A program made the position numbers and the translations under genes. Positions 1 to 10,403 of a stretch of DNA of 64,000 nt are shown here, piece by piece. The notes beneath the pieces are model-generated. The model was not told where the DNA came from, searched no databases, and worked only from the letters and a program-made list of their open reading frames with translations. Each line of letters opens with the position of its first letter. The first letter of the stretch is position 1. Source of the DNA: Bifidobacterium vansinderenii (GTDB lineage Bacteria; Actinomycetota; Actinomycetes; Actinomycetales; Bifidobacteriaceae); the NCBI RefSeq assembly GCF_002234915.1, contig NZ_NEWD01000004.1, forward strand, positions 124,001 to 188,000, written 5' to 3'.

Positions 1-135
1 AGCTTCCGCTTCCGCGACGGCAGCCAGCTCAACGGCGTTCCGGTGGATCAGGCCAAGGCCTCGATCCTCAAGGTGATCGCCAAGCGCGTGCAGGTCAACT
101 CCGCCGACGACTTCGCCGCGGCGACCGAGGACTGA
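1..135 (+). CDS. thrS: Threonyl-tRNA synthetase, C-terminal end (partial)
   Basis: Only the last 44 codons and the TGA stop are inside the window; the 5' part lies upstream. The peptide begins [18 protein letters not shown] and ends AATED. The 'FRFRDG..LNGV..D.A' pattern is the end of the anticodon-binding domain of actinobacterial ThrRS, which charges tRNA-Thr in the cytoplasm. The call rests on a short stretch. The position just upstream of yebC and ruvCAB is compatible with it. Confidence 0.7.
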   Translation, partial: SFRFRDGSQLNGVPVDQAKASILKVIAKRVQVNSADDFAAATED

Positions 136-282
136 TTCCCTTGCATTCCAAGCCGGTCCACGACCGGCAGCCGGCGATGCCGGGCTCGAGAACGATATGA
201 TCATGCGTTCCAAAGCCCGGCATTGTCGGCATACCACCATAAAATCGCACTGTTTAACCATTCATAATTCCTTAGGAGAGTC

Positions 283-1038
283 ATGTCAGGACATTCCAAG
301 TGGGCGACTACGAAGCACAAGAAGGCGGCCATCGACGCCAAGCGTGGCAAGCTCTTCGCCAAGCTCATCAAGAACATCGAGATCGCGGCCCGTCAGGGCG
401 GCGGTGACCCGAACGGCAACCCGGCCCTGTACGACGCCATCGTCAAGGCCAAGAAGAACTCCATGCCGGCCGACAACATCAAGCGTGCCGTCAAGCGTGG
501 TTCCGGTGAGGAAGCCGGCGGCGCCAACTACGAGGACATCGTCTACGAGGGCTATGCTCCCGGCGGCGTTGGCCTGATCATCGAATGCCTGACCGACAAC
601 CGCAACCGTGCGGCCGCCGACGTGCGTTCCACCCTGTCCAAGAACGGCGGCTCCCTGGCTGAGAACGGCTCCGTGAGCTTCAACTTCGAGCGCAAGGGCC
701 TCATCGAGGTCCCGGCCGAGGGCGTGGACTTCGACAACCTGTTCGAGATCGCCGCCGAGGCCGGTGCCGAGGACGTGACCGAGGACGGCGACGTGTTCAC
801 CGTCACCACCAGCCCGAGCGACCTGATCCCCGTTCGCAAGGCCCTGCAGGACGCCGGTATCGACTACGATTCCGCCGAGACCGCCATGGTCGCCCAGAAC
901 GAGATCGAGCTCGACCTCGAAGGCGCCCGCAAGGTGTCCAAGCTTATCGACGCCCTCGACGACCTCGACGACGTGCAGAACATCTACAGCACGTGGAAGG
1001 CCACCGACGAGATCATGGCCCAGCTGGACGAGGAGTAG
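283..1038 (+). CDS. yebC: YebC/PmpR family protein
   Basis: 251 aa, full length for the family. It opens with the family signature [14 protein letters not shown] and keeps the three-domain YebC composition with acidic middle and C-terminal domains. The start ATG follows AGGAGAG with good spacing. YebC proteins bind DNA or ribosomes and have been described as transcription regulators and, more recently, as translation factors at proline-rich stretches; the sequence does not decide between these. It lies 36 nt upstream of ruvC, the usual actinobacterial order, and may be cotranscribed with ruvCAB. Confidence 0.96.
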   Translation: MSGHSKWATTKHKKAAIDAKRGKLFAKLIKNIEIAARQGGGDPNGNPALYDAIVKAKKNSMPADNIKRAVKRGSGEEAGGANYEDIVYEGYAPGGVGLIIECLTDNRNRAAADVRSTLSKNGGSLAENGSVSFNFERKGLIEVPAEGVDFDNLFEIAAEAGAEDVTEDGDVFTVTTSPSDLIPVRKALQDAGIDYDSAETAMVAQNEIELDLEGARKVSKLIDALDDLDDVQNIYSTWKATDEIMAQLDEE

Positions 1039-1074
1039 TCCAACACTCCAGCAAACTACCAAGGAATTCATTTC

Positions 1075-1659
1075 ATGATCATTCTTGGAGTCGACCCCGG
1101 ACTCACCAGGTGCGGAGTCGGCGTTGTGGAAGCCGGCGCATCCCGCCGGCTTTCCTTTATTCACGTCGATGTCGTCCGCTCCGATCCGCACGAATCGCAG
1201 GATCTTCGCCTGCTCACGATATACCGGGGACTATGCGCAAAGCTCGACGAGTTCATCCCCGATGCGGTATCGATCGAACGAGTCTTCGCCCAGTCCAACC
1301 GCAACACCGTGCTCGGCACCGCCCAAGCGGCCGGAGTGGCCATGCTGGCGGCGGCGCAACGCGGCATTCCCGTGGCTCTGCACACGCCGACCGAGGCGAA
1401 ACTGGCCATCACCGGCAACGGCCAGGCGCAGAAGATCCAGGTCGAGCGCATGGTCACTCGCATTCTCAATCTCAACACGATGCCCACGCCGGCGGACGCG
1501 GCCGACGCCTTGGCACTGGCCATATGCCATGCCCTGCGTCCATCGGGAGCCCTGCAGGGTGGCGAGCGCGAGCAGCATCTCACCCAGGCTCAACGACAGT
1601 GGGCCGAGGCGACGCGCAAGGCGAACCGCGGGGGCAACATGCTCCATCGCGGCATGTAG
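1075..1659 (+). CDS. ruvC: Holliday junction resolvase RuvC
   Basis: 194 aa endonuclease that cuts Holliday junctions after RuvAB branch migration. The four acidic active-site residues are visible: D7 in GVDPGL, E68 in SIERV, and D141 and D144 in PADAADAL. They match the E. coli RuvC spacing (7/66/138/141). The C-terminus has an extra tail (about residues 157-194) rich in Q, R and N. It is first of the ruvC-ruvA-ruvB set; an 80-nt gap separates it from ruvA. Confidence 0.97.
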   Translation: MIILGVDPGLTRCGVGVVEAGASRRLSFIHVDVVRSDPHESQDLRLLTIYRGLCAKLDEFIPDAVSIERVFAQSNRNTVLGTAQAAGVAMLAAAQRGIPVALHTPTEAKLAITGNGQAQKIQVERMVTRILNLNTMPTPADAADALALAICHALRPSGALQGGEREQHLTQAQRQWAEATRKANRGGNMLHRGM

Positions 1660-1739
1660 GGGTATGTGGACATAGGTTCCACCTTCCGCTACAATACGAA
1701 CAGATGTTCGAAATCTATGTTGGGAAAACGAGGTAGCCA

Positions 1740-2357
1740 ATGATCGCAAGCCTGAGTGGCACGATTGCGGCGGTCATGAAGGACGCCGCAATCATCGAAG
1801 TGGGGGGAGTGGGCTACGAGGTCCGCATGCCCGGCAGTGATCTGGCCTCCATGCATATCGGTCAGAAGACGACCGTCTTCACCCGTATGACCGTCTCACA
1901 GGATGCCATCGCCCTGTATGGATTCCTGTCCAAGACCGCCAAGGATCTGTTCCTCAGCCTGCAGAAGGTCAGCGGCGTGGGGCCGAAGGTGGCTCTGTCC
2001 ATCGTCTCCACACTCGGCCCCACACAGCTGATGAGCGCAGTGGCGAATGGTGACGCCGCGGCCCTTTCCAAAGCTCCGGGACTGGGCAAGAAGGGCGCGC
2101 AGAAGATCATCCTCGAGCTCAAGGGCTCGATCAACCTCGACGAGATCGAGGGCGGGGACCAGTCGCCGGAGGAGACGCAAGACTCCGGCACCGAGCAGGT
2201 CGTAGAGGCGCTGGTCTCGCTGGGATGGCAGCAGCGGGACGCCGTGCAGGCGGTTCGCCGTGTATTGCAGAACGAGCAGCATGAGGGACCGGTCACGTCC
2301 AAGGACGTACCGAAACTGCTCAAGACCACGCTGGCATCCATGGACAGGGGGAGGTAG
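1740..2357 (+). CDS. ruvA: Holliday junction branch migration protein RuvA
   Basis: 205 aa. The N-terminal OB-fold begins MIASLSGTIAAV. The middle region has the two helix-hairpin-helix motifs (around VSGVGPKVAL and APGLGKKGAQKI), and the C-terminal RuvB-contacting domain follows an acidic linker. The tetramer holds the four-way junction for RuvB. It ends 3 nt before the ruvB ATG, so the two are very likely translated together. Confidence 0.97.
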   Translation: MIASLSGTIAAVMKDAAIIEVGGVGYEVRMPGSDLASMHIGQKTTVFTRMTVSQDAIALYGFLSKTAKDLFLSLQKVSGVGPKVALSIVSTLGPTQLMSAVANGDAAALSKAPGLGKKGAQKIILELKGSINLDEIEGGDQSPEETQDSGTEQVVEALVSLGWQQRDAVQAVRRVLQNEQHEGPVTSKDVPKLLKTTLASMDRGR

Positions 2358-2360
2358 TCG

Positions 2361-3419
2361 ATGATGGACGACAACATGCAGACCAACGACGGCGCGCGGG
2401 AGGAATCTCTACGCATGGTTTCCGCGTCTCCCATGGGGGCCGATCAGGTCAGCGACGAGGAACTGCGACCGTCAGGTCTCGATGAGTTCATCGGCCAGCC
2501 CCGACTTAAGGCGCAGATGAAGCTGTTCCTCAATGCAGCCATGAAACGCGGGGTGCCGCCGGATCATATCCTTCTGGCTGGTCCTCCCGGTCTAGGCAAG
2601 ACCACGTTGGCCATGATCGTGGCGAACGAACTCGAGTCCCCCATTCGCATCACTTCGGGTCCGGCCATTCAGCATGCCGGGGATCTGGCGTCCATACTGT
2701 CGTCCCTGGAGGAGGGCGAGGTTCTGTTCATCGACGAGATCCATCGTCTTCCGCGAGCCGCGGAGGAACTGCTGTACATCGCCATGGAAGATTTTCGAGT
2801 GGATGTCGTGGTGGGCAAGGGGCCGGGAGCCTCGTCCATTCCGTTGACCCTGCCGAGATTCACCGTGGTGGGCGCCACGACCCGTGAGGGCATGCTGCCG
2901 TCGCCGTTACGTGCACGATTCGGTTTCACCGCGCATCTGGACTTCTATCCGAAGGATGAGATGCGCAAGCTGATCCTGCGTTCGGCCGGAGTGCTGGGCG
3001 TGAGCATCGACGAGGACGCGGCCGATCAGCTGGCGCGCCGTTCCCGAGGGACACCGCGAATCGCGAACCGTCTGCTGCGTCGAGTGCGCGACTGGGCCGT
3101 AGTGCATGATCTCGATCATGTGGATGCGACCGCCGTGCAGGAGGCGCTGGACCTGTATCAGATCGACGTGGAGGGACTGGACCGTCTCGACATCGCCGTG
3201 CTCAGGGCCATCTGCGGCAGCTTCAACGGTGGGCCTGTGGGGCTGAACAATCTCGCCGCCATGGTGGGCGAGGAATCGGAGACCGTGGAGACCGTCTGCG
3301 AACCGTATCTGGTGCGTGAGGGCTTCCTCGTCCGCACCCCGAAGGGGCGCGTGGCCACCTCTCGCGCATGGGAGCATCTGGGAATCACTCCGCCGGATGA
3401 TGTCAACGTGCTGTTTTAG
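2361..3419 (+). CDS. ruvB: Holliday junction branch migration helicase RuvB
   Basis: 352 aa AAA+ motor. Walker A GPPGLGKT is at residues 74-81, Walker B with DE at 125-126 (FIDEIHR), and the sensor region GATTREG follows. The C-terminal winged-helix domain ends the protein ([10 protein letters not shown]). The start is one of two adjacent ATGs (2361 or 2364). It is the last gene of the ruvCAB group; 77 nt separate it from yajC. Confidence 0.97.
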   Translation: MMDDNMQTNDGAREESLRMVSASPMGADQVSDEELRPSGLDEFIGQPRLKAQMKLFLNAAMKRGVPPDHILLAGPPGLGKTTLAMIVANELESPIRITSGPAIQHAGDLASILSSLEEGEVLFIDEIHRLPRAAEELLYIAMEDFRVDVVVGKGPGASSIPLTLPRFTVVGATTREGMLPSPLRARFGFTAHLDFYPKDEMRKLILRSAGVLGVSIDEDAADQLARRSRGTPRIANRLLRRVRDWAVVHDLDHVDATAVQEALDLYQIDVEGLDRLDIAVLRAICGSFNGGPVGLNNLAAMVGEESETVETVCEPYLVREGFLVRTPKGRVATSRAWEHLGITPPDDVNVLF

Positions 3420-3496
3420 CCTGAATGGGTTGGTTCCCGAGGGTTTTCAACCATTCGGAAACATCACGACTAGCCTGCAAAGGAGATCCAAACATT

Positions 3497-3976
3497 ATGG
3501 GTGGTAATTCAAACACCATGATGCTCATCGCCATCATCGTCGTCTTCGCCGGCATGATGTGGTACCAGTCCCGCCAGTCCAAGAAGAAGCAGGGTCAGGT
3601 GCAGGACTTCCGCACGAACCTGAAGAAGGGCGACCCGGTTGCCACGTTCTCCGGTCTGATCGGCGTTGTCGAGGAGGTCGATCTCGATGCCGACCAGATC
3701 GTCATCAATTCGGAAGGCACGCTGAGCCGTTGGCGCATTCAGGCGGTCACCGAACCGCCGGTGGTTCCGAACTACGTGTCCGACGAGGAGTACGAGCGCG
3801 AGCAGAAGGCCAAGGCCGACGAAGCCGATCAGGCCGAAACCCCGGAAGCGAAGGACGAGAACGGAGAATCCGCCGATTACGTCAATCCTTCCGACGCTCA
3901 GGAAGACGCTGAAACCGTGACGTCCGAGAAGTCCGACAAGGACGACGAGGACAAGAAGGACGAGCCCGCCAAGTAA
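3497..3976 (+). CDS. yajC: Preprotein translocase subunit YajC
   Basis: 159 aa. A single N-terminal membrane helix (about residues 7-22, MMLIAIIVVFAGMMW) is followed by a basic stretch QSRQSKKKQG and the small YajC domain (FRTNLKKGDPVATFSGLIG). The rest is a long acidic tail of E, D and K, longer than in E. coli YajC. I chose the ATG at 3497 because AAAGGAG lies just upstream; an in-frame ATG at 3425 lacks a site. YajC accompanies SecDF in the Sec system. It sits between ruvB and apt. Confidence 0.93.
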   Translation: MGGNSNTMMLIAIIVVFAGMMWYQSRQSKKKQGQVQDFRTNLKKGDPVATFSGLIGVVEEVDLDADQIVINSEGTLSRWRIQAVTEPPVVPNYVSDEEYEREQKAKADEADQAETPEAKDENGESADYVNPSDAQEDAETVTSEKSDKDDEDKKDEPAK

Positions 3977-4062
3977 GTGGAGGCGGGTCCGCCAAACCAG
4001 TATTGGCAAACCGTGGCCGGCTCCCTTGGGTGCCGGCCACATATTTCGTCAGGGGTGAAGAA

Positions 4063-4641
4063 ATGACATCCGACATCACCGTCAATCAGCTGTCGATCGT
4101 GGGGGAGGAGAACGCTGAATACCTGCTGTCCCTGATCCGCACCATTCCCGGCTTCCCGAAGGAAGGGATCAACTTCAGGGACTTCATGCCCGTTCTCGCC
4201 GACGCGAAGGGGCTTTCCATTCTTATCGACGCGCTTGCCAAGTCGCTTCCGGTATCTCCGGACGAGATCGATGCGGTGGCGGGACTCGAGTCCCGCGGCT
4301 TCCTGATCGGCGTTCCGCTGGCGCTGCATCTCGGCAAGGGATTCGTCGCCATCCGCAAAGCGGGCAAACTGCCCCCGCCCACCAAGCGTATGGAGTATTC
4401 TCTCGAATACGGTACCGCCGCCATTGAAGTCGAGGATCAGGCCATTCGCCCCGGCGAACGCGTACTGGTCGTCGACGATCTCATTGCCACCGGAGGTACC
4501 GCACAGGCGGCTGAGAAGCTGATCCAGGAGCACGGCGCGACCGTGGCGGGATTCAGTTTCGTAATGGAGCTGACCGGCATTCCCACGCCGGCGTCCATCA
4601 GTCGGCACAAGCGGTCTTCGCTGCTGACCATGCCCGCCTGA
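4063..4641 (+). CDS. apt: Adenine phosphoribosyltransferase
   Basis: 192 aa type I phosphoribosyltransferase that salvages adenine to AMP using PRPP. The PRPP-binding motif VLVVDDLIATGGTA is clear, as are FPKEGINFRD near the N-terminus and AGLESRGFLIG. The ATG at 4063 follows AGGGGTGA; an upstream in-frame ATG at 4003 would add 20 residues of unrelated sequence. It follows yajC by 86 nt, an order also common in actinobacteria with secDF between. Confidence 0.96.
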   Translation: MTSDITVNQLSIVGEENAEYLLSLIRTIPGFPKEGINFRDFMPVLADAKGLSILIDALAKSLPVSPDEIDAVAGLESRGFLIGVPLALHLGKGFVAIRKAGKLPPPTKRMEYSLEYGTAAIEVEDQAIRPGERVLVVDDLIATGGTAQAAEKLIQEHGATVAGFSFVMELTGIPTPASISRHKRSSLLTMPA

Positions 4642-4741
4642 CGGGAATACGTTTTCGTCAATCCGCCAATTGGCCTTCGAAGCCTCGGCAGGTTGGCGCA
4701 TTCCCATTTGCAAGAGACGAAAGGAAATACGAGGTCGTCCC

Positions 4742-5938
4742 ATGGACCTTTACGAATACCAGGCGCGAGAACTGCTCGAAGAGGCTGACATCCCCACGCC
4801 GCGCGCGATCTTCGCGCAGAACTCCCACGACGTGGCAGAGGCAACGAAAACCATCGGCTTCCCCTGCGTGATCAAGGCTCAGGTGAAGATCGGACACCGT
4901 GGCCAGGCCGGCGGCGTCAAGATCGCCCACAACCTTGACGAGGCCATTCTACTGTCCGAGCAGTTGTTCCCGATGACGATCCACGGCCACAAGGTCAACG
5001 GCGTTCTGGTCGCCGAGGCGAAGAACATCCTCCACGAATACTATGTGTCGATCTCCGTGGACCGCACCTCGCGCGACTACGACGTGCTCGCCACCGCAAA
5101 CGGCGGCACCGAAGTGGAGGAGATCGCCAAGGCGCATCCTGAATCGGTGAAGCGTCTGCACATCGAGCCGTTGGAGGACTTCGATCTGGCCGCGGCCAAG
5201 CGCATGGCGGAGCAGATCGGCTTCTACCATGCCGACGGCGATCAGGCCGCCAGGATCCTGCTGAACATGTGGAAGGCGTTCCGCGACACCGACGCCACAT
5301 TGGTGGAGATCAACCCGTTGGCGAAGATCGGCGACCCCGACGACGAATCCTCCAAGTCCCTGTGCGCACTCGACGCCAAGATCTCGCTGGACGACAACGC
5401 GGCCTTCCGCCACGACGGGTGGAAGCGCTTCGTGGATCCGAACGCCGGCGATCCGCTGGAGAACCAGGCCCATGCACTGGGTCTGCACTACGTGCATCTT
5501 GACGGCCAGGTGGGCATCATCGGCAACGGTGCGGGCCTGGTTATGAGCTCGCTCGACGCCGTGGCCGGCGCCGGCGAAAGCCAGGGAACCGGCATCAAGC
5601 CGGCGAACTTCCTCGATATCGGCGGCGGCGCTTCCGCGGCCGTGATGGCCGAGAGCCTGGAGATCGTGCTGTCGGACCCGGAGGTCAACTCGGTGTTCAT
5701 CAACGTGTACGGCGGCATCACCTCATGCGAGGAGGTGGCCAACGGCATCCTCGAGGCCATCGACTCCATCAGCAGCATCCGACCGATCGTGGTGCGCTTC
5801 GATGGCAACAAGGCCAAGGAGGGGCTGCGTATTCTCGCCACGGCGAACAATCCGCACATCCTCGTTGCCGAAACCATGGAACAGGCCGCCGCCAAGGCAG
5901 CCGAACTCGCAGCGAACAACAAGGGAGATGCACGATGA
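4742..5938 (+). CDS. sucC: Succinyl-CoA ligase (ADP-forming), beta subunit
   Basis: 398 aa. It begins MDLYEYQARELLEE, the standard start of the ATP-grasp domain, and contains VIKAQVKIGHRGQAGGVK for nucleotide binding. The C-terminal CoA-ligase domain carries NVYGGITSCEEVANGI. The start ATG at 4742 is preceded by an AAAGGAAATACGAGG region; an in-frame start at 4670 would add unrelated sequence. Its stop overlaps the sucD start by 4 nt, so the two subunits are translationally coupled. Bifidobacteria lack a full TCA cycle, so the role here is probably succinyl-CoA supply or succinate formation. Confidence 0.97.
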   Translation: MDLYEYQARELLEEADIPTPRAIFAQNSHDVAEATKTIGFPCVIKAQVKIGHRGQAGGVKIAHNLDEAILLSEQLFPMTIHGHKVNGVLVAEAKNILHEYYVSISVDRTSRDYDVLATANGGTEVEEIAKAHPESVKRLHIEPLEDFDLAAAKRMAEQIGFYHADGDQAARILLNMWKAFRDTDATLVEINPLAKIGDPDDESSKSLCALDAKISLDDNAAFRHDGWKRFVDPNAGDPLENQAHALGLHYVHLDGQVGIIGNGAGLVMSSLDAVAGAGESQGTGIKPANFLDIGGGASAAVMAESLEIVLSDPEVNSVFINVYGGITSCEEVANGILEAIDSISSIRPIVVRFDGNKAKEGLRILATANNPHILVAETMEQAAAKAAELAANNKGDAR

Positions 5939-6855
5939 CACTGTTTATCGAAGATGGCGCGCCGGTCATCGTCCAGGGCATGACCGGACATCAGGGCATG
6001 ACGCACACCGCACGCATGCTCAAGGCCGGAACCCATATCGTCGGCGGTGTCAACCCCCGCAAGGCCGGCACCAAGGTGCCGTTCACCGTGGACGGCCAGC
6101 AGATCGAGATCCCGGTGTTCGGCTCCTGCGCCGAAGCCCGCGAGGTCACCGGCGCCAAGGCCAGCGTGGTCTTCGTCCCGCCGAAGTTCGCCAAGGGCGC
6201 CGTTGTCGAGGCCGTCGAGGCCGGCATCGAGCTGATCGTGGTCATCACCGAAGGCATCCCGGTCGCAGACTCCGCATACTTCGTCGCCCTCGCGCGCGAG
6301 AAGGGTGTGCGCATCGTCGGGCCGAACTGCCCGGGTCTGGTCACCTTCGGCAGCGGAGACGACCCGCAGGGCGTGAACCTGGGCATCATCCCGGACGGGA
6401 TCGTGCCGCGCGGACCGCTGGGTCTGGTATCCAAGTCCGGCACGCTCACCTACCAGCTGATGGGCGAACTGTCCGACATCGGCTTCACCGCCGCTCTGGG
6501 CGCCGGTGGTGATCCCATCGTGGGCACCACGCTGCTCGAGGCCGTGCAGGCCTTCAACGCCGACCCGAACACCAAGGCCGTCGTGATGATCGGTGAAATC
6601 GGCGGCAGTGCCGAGCAGGAGGTCGCCGAGTGGGCCAAGGACAACATGACCAAGCCGCTGGTGGCCTACATCGCAGGCTTCACCGCGCCTGAGGGCAAGC
6701 AGATGGGCCATGCCGGCGCCATTGTTTCAGGAGGCAAGGGCACCGCGAAGGAGAAGAAGGAGGCGCTGGAAGCCGTAGGCATCCGCGTCGGTCGCACTCC
6801 CGGTCAGACCGCCCAGATCATGCACGAGATTCTGGCCGCGAACAACATCGCATGA
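5935..6855 (+). CDS. sucD: Succinyl-CoA ligase, alpha subunit
   Basis: 306 aa. The N-terminal CoA-binding Rossmann domain starts TLFIEDGAPVIVQGMTGHQG. The catalytic phosphohistidine loop is in KQMGHAGAIVSGGKG near residue 245. The ATG at 5935 overlaps the sucC stop (ATGA), which decides the start over the longer upstream frame. Its own stop overlaps the start of the next membrane-protein gene by 4 nt, so sucC, sucD and that gene form a tight transcription unit. Confidence 0.97.
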   Translation: MTLFIEDGAPVIVQGMTGHQGMTHTARMLKAGTHIVGGVNPRKAGTKVPFTVDGQQIEIPVFGSCAEAREVTGAKASVVFVPPKFAKGAVVEAVEAGIELIVVITEGIPVADSAYFVALAREKGVRIVGPNCPGLVTFGSGDDPQGVNLGIIPDGIVPRGPLGLVSKSGTLTYQLMGELSDIGFTAALGAGGDPIVGTTLLEAVQAFNADPNTKAVVMIGEIGGSAEQEVAEWAKDNMTKPLVAYIAGFTAPEGKQMGHAGAIVSGGKGTAKEKKEALEAVGIRVGRTPGQTAQIMHEILAANNIA

Positions 6856-8339
6856 GGCCGACCCTGAAGGATTTCGGCAAGGGACTGAGCGTTTCCGCTC
6901 TGTCCCTTGCCCTGTATGCCATAGCACTGACATGCTTCAACGCCCTGATGCTGCTGATCATCTCCATGGAGGAAGGCGGTCAGGGCGTCACCGACTACAC
7001 CATGACTTTCACCGAATCGGTGATATTGCTGTCGCAGGGCGTCGGACTCGAGTTCGAGTCCATTCGCCTCACACTGGTCCCATGGGGTCTGACGATTCTG
7101 CTCGTCGTGCTGATTCGCTCCGCTGCGGCAAGACTGGGATGCTCCTGGTCGGGATTCCTCACCGGACTGGCCGTCTGGGCGGCCGTGCATGCATGGATGG
7201 CCGCCACCGTGCAGATGGTGATCATCGATGCCATACCGTTCGTCATGCTCAAGACGGGAGCCGTATACGCGGTCGGATATCTGTGGGCGTTGATTCCCCG
7301 CACCAATCTGCCCCGACGCATCACGTGGAAGGACATGGCGTTCCTGCCGGATCCCGTGATCGATGCGGTGCGCGCTGCACTACGTCTGACGGCCATTATC
7401 GTGACATGCTTTGTCGTCATATCGTTCGTCACGGTATGCACATGGACGGCGCTGAACCATCAGGCCATGGGACGCCTGTTCTCCTCCATGGGTATGGAGA
7501 CCGGATCGGCGATCATGACCACGATCGCCAGCATGATCTGGCTGCCGACGTTCATGACGTGGGCCCTGTCCTGGGTGAGTGGATCCGGATTCTCCATCGG
7601 ATCCCTGACCACGTTCTCGCTGTGGAACGGTCAGGCCCAGTCGCTGCCGACGATTCCTGTGTTCGCATTGTTCCCCGAGGCGGTCGAACTGCCATGGGCA
7701 CGAATCGCACTCATGGCCATGCCTTTTGCGTTGTCTCTGATCCTCGGACTGTGGCAGATGTTCGCCTCCAGCCGGTTCAACGTCCTTGGGCGAGAACACG
7801 ACGGTTCGTCGTCGACGACGAAGGACGATGATACAAGGGACACGCCCGAACTCGTCTCCTGGAAGACCGTGCGTCTGTTCGTTCCCCCGACGATCGCATT
7901 CTGTCTGACCTGCGTGCTGATCAGCGTGCTGCTGCCAGCCGTCTTCGCCATGGCCAACGGCTCGCTGGGCTATGACCGTCTGGCCCACATCGGTGTGGAC
8001 ATCGCCGCATCGACCCAGACACTGACCCGCCCCACGGCATTGGGATTCCTGGCCGCCTGGCTTCTTGGAGTGATTGCGGTTGCGGCACGATACGGCATGG
8101 CCAGACTTTCGCAGACCATCCGTAACCGTAATAGCCGGATCTCCACCACCGCCAAGGCCTCCAAGGCAGACGACGAATCCCCGAAGCCGACCGGAACCGA
8201 CGAGAGAACGCCGCGCACCGTGGTCAGCGACCGAAGGACAGACACGCAATCCGCCACTGCCTCTACAGTGGAAGCCAAGACTTTCCGCACCGTTTCCTCG
8301 GCGGAATCCGTCAATCCGACAACTAAGGAGGACAAGTAA
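6852..8339 (+). CDS. PerM-like polytopic membrane protein (DUF6350 type)
   Basis: 495 aa with roughly ten hydrophobic segments, the first at about residues 13-37 ([20 protein letters not shown]), and a hydrophilic Ser/Thr-rich tail of about 70 residues. The ATG overlaps the sucD stop. The protein sits exactly between sucCD and purH, where mycobacteria encode PerM (Rv0955), an integral membrane protein linked to cell division under stress. The family call comes from this synteny and the topology rather than from a strong motif. Its stop overlaps the purH start by 1 nt. Confidence 0.75.
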   Translation: MRPTLKDFGKGLSVSALSLALYAIALTCFNALMLLIISMEEGGQGVTDYTMTFTESVILLSQGVGLEFESIRLTLVPWGLTILLVVLIRSAAARLGCSWSGFLTGLAVWAAVHAWMAATVQMVIIDAIPFVMLKTGAVYAVGYLWALIPRTNLPRRITWKDMAFLPDPVIDAVRAALRLTAIIVTCFVVISFVTVCTWTALNHQAMGRLFSSMGMETGSAIMTTIASMIWLPTFMTWALSWVSGSGFSIGSLTTFSLWNGQAQSLPTIPVFALFPEAVELPWARIALMAMPFALSLILGLWQMFASSRFNVLGREHDGSSSTTKDDDTRDTPELVSWKTVRLFVPPTIAFCLTCVLISVLLPAVFAMANGSLGYDRLAHIGVDIAASTQTLTRPTALGFLAAWLLGVIAVAARYGMARLSQTIRNRNSRISTTAKASKADDESPKPTGTDERTPRTVVSDRRTDTQSATASTVEAKTFRTVSSAESVNPTTKEDK

Positions 8340-9967
8340 TGTCAAACACCGCGCGTCCCATCAAGCGTGCATTGGTGTCCGTGTTCCACAAGGACGGCAT
8401 TGAGGTGCTGGCCAAGGCCTTCGTGGCCGCCGGCACCGAAGTCGTATCCACGGGTTCCACCGCCAAGAAGCTTGCCGAACTCGGCGTGAACGTCACGCCG
8501 GTCGAGCAGGTCACCGGATTCCCCGAAAGCCTCGACGGCCGTGTCAAGACGCTGGATCCGCATATCCACGCCGGTATCCTCGCCGACATGACCAATCCCG
8601 AGCACGTGAGCCAGCTCGCCGAACTGGGCATCAAGCCGTTCGATCTGGTGGTCGTGAACCTGTACCCGTTCGCCGACACCGTGCGCTCCGGAGCCAATGA
8701 GGCCGACACCATCGAGAAGATCGACATCGGTGGTCCGTCGATGGTCCGTGGCGCCGCCAAGAACCATGCCACCGTGGCCATCGTCACCGATCCCGCCGAC
8801 TACGCCCTGGTGGCCGAACGCGTGGAGAACGGCACCGGCTTCACGCTCGAGGAGCGTCGCTATCTGGCCGCCAAGGCCTTCGCCCATACGGCCGCCTACG
8901 ACGCCACCATCACCGAGTGGACGTCCAAGCAGTGGCCGAAGCCGCAGTCCTTCGCCAAGGACGAGGCGAACGACGAGCCGCAGATCGACGAGAAGCAGTT
9001 CCCGGCCACGTTCACCGAGACCTGGGACCGCACCCACGTGCTGCGCTACGGCGAGAACCCGCACCAGCAGGCAGCCCTGTATCTCGACCCGCTGAACCGC
9101 AACGGCTTCGCCCACGCCGAGCAGCTGGGCGGCAAGCCGATGAGCTACAACAACTATGTGGATGCCGACGCCGCATGGCGCGCGGTATGGGACTTCGCCC
9201 CGCAGATCGCCGTCGCCGTGGTCAAGCACAACAACCCCTGTGGTCTGGCTCTGGGCGCCACGGTGGCCGAGGCCCACAGGAAGGCGCACGCCTGCGATCC
9301 GATGAGCGCCTACGGCGGCGTGATCGCGGCCAACTCCACGGTCACGCTGGAGATGGCCGAGGGCGTTCGTCCGATCTTCACCGAGGTCATCGTCGCTCCC
9401 GACTATGAGCCCGAAGCGCTGGAACTGCTGCAGACCAAGAAGAAGAACCTGCGCATCCTCAAGGTGGCCGAACCGCCGAAGGCCAAGCGTCAGATCCGTC
9501 AGATCGACGGCGGCCTGCTGGTCCAGTCCACCGATCTCATCAACGCCGTCGGCGATGATCCGGATGCATGGAAGCTCGTCTCCGGCGAGCCCGCCGACGC
9601 CGAGACCCTCAAGGATCTCGTGTTCGCCTGGCGTGCCATCCGCTGCGTCAAGTCCAACGCCATCCTGGTCGCCCATGATCAGGCCACCGTCGGCATCGGC
9701 ATGGGCCAGGTCAACCGCGTGGACTCCTGCAACCTCGCCGTCGAACGTGCGAACACGCTGGCCGACGGCGCCGATCGCACCACCGGTTCCGTGGCCGCCT
9801 CCGACGCGTTCTTCCCGTTCGCCGACGGCGCCGAGATCCTGATCAAGGCCGGCGTGAAGGCGATCGTGCAGCCCGGTGGCTCCATTCGCGACGAAGAGGT
9901 GATCGAAGCCGCGAAGAAGGCGGGCGTGACCATGTACCTTACCGGCACCCGTCACTTCTTCCACTGA
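8339..9967 (+). CDS. purH: Bifunctional AICAR transformylase/IMP cyclohydrolase
   Basis: 542 aa, the usual length. The N-terminal MGS-like IMP cyclohydrolase domain begins [19 protein letters not shown]. The transformylase domain has [13 protein letters not shown] and the active-site KHNNPCG. The protein ends LTGTRHFFH, the standard PurH C-terminus. It performs the last two steps of IMP synthesis. The ATG shares its first base with the stop of the preceding gene, with AAGGAGG upstream. Confidence 0.98.
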   Translation: MSNTARPIKRALVSVFHKDGIEVLAKAFVAAGTEVVSTGSTAKKLAELGVNVTPVEQVTGFPESLDGRVKTLDPHIHAGILADMTNPEHVSQLAELGIKPFDLVVVNLYPFADTVRSGANEADTIEKIDIGGPSMVRGAAKNHATVAIVTDPADYALVAERVENGTGFTLEERRYLAAKAFAHTAAYDATITEWTSKQWPKPQSFAKDEANDEPQIDEKQFPATFTETWDRTHVLRYGENPHQQAALYLDPLNRNGFAHAEQLGGKPMSYNNYVDADAAWRAVWDFAPQIAVAVVKHNNPCGLALGATVAEAHRKAHACDPMSAYGGVIAANSTVTLEMAEGVRPIFTEVIVAPDYEPEALELLQTKKKNLRILKVAEPPKAKRQIRQIDGGLLVQSTDLINAVGDDPDAWKLVSGEPADAETLKDLVFAWRAIRCVKSNAILVAHDQATVGIGMGQVNRVDSCNLAVERANTLADGADRTTGSVAASDAFFPFADGAEILIKAGVKAIVQPGGSIRDEEVIEAAKKAGVTMYLTGTRHFFH

Positions 9968-9987
9968 TCGGCGGGATTCAGCAAGGT

Positions 9988-10308
9988 ATGAAGGTGAAAC
10001 CACGGAAGGATCTGAACGGAGTTCGAGCGGAGTCTCATCCGTATGTATCCGAGGCTCACGAAGGCAAGCCGCCCTTCGAATGGGGAGTGGCGGCCTGCGT
10101 ACTCGTCTCCGCGGTGCTGGCCGCATTCGGCCACCTGCTGGCGGCCACGCTGGTCATTTCGGCAGCGTCGATCGTCTGCGCCGCCGTACGTCTGGTGCTT
10201 CGTGAACGAAGTCCGTGGAAGATCCGATCCGTCGGATTCGATTCCTTCTTCGGATTCGCACTCGGAATCGGACTGATGGCATCGTGGGCAGCAATCGTAC
10301 TGCTGTGA
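9988..10308 (+). CDS. Small membrane protein, DUF3017 type
   Basis: 106 aa. A basic N-terminal region (MKVKPRKDLNGVR) is followed by three hydrophobic segments (about residues 32-50, 53-68 and 86-105), with RERSPWKIRSVGFDSFFGF between the last two. This length and topology fit the actinobacterial DUF3017 family, of unknown function, often near purine or folate genes. It starts 20 nt after purH and is followed by a strong terminator, so it closes the unit. Confidence 0.7.
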   Translation: MKVKPRKDLNGVRAESHPYVSEAHEGKPPFEWGVAACVLVSAVLAAFGHLLAATLVISAASIVCAAVRLVLRERSPWKIRSVGFDSFFGFALGIGLMASWAAIVLL

Positions 10309-10337
10309 CATTGCCCGCATTCGGACCTTGACAAAAC

Positions 10338-10380
10338 ACAAGAAGGCTGTGCACGAACTCCTCGTGCACAGCCTTCTTGT
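10338..10380. terminator. Bidirectional terminator between the DUF3017 gene and the aquaporin gene
   Basis: A perfect 19-bp inverted repeat (ACAAGAAGGCTGTGCACGA at 10338-10356 and its complement at 10362-10380) with a 5-nt loop. It separates two convergent genes and can serve both. Confidence 0.85.
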
Positions 10381-10403
10381 CTTAAACGTTCAAAAAGTTA
10401 AAG

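Noticed and set aside
8342-10126. 594-codon open frame antisense to purH
   Set aside because: It is the mirror of a high-GC coding gene; composition is His/Val/Gly-rich with no family features, while purH on the other strand is unmistakable.
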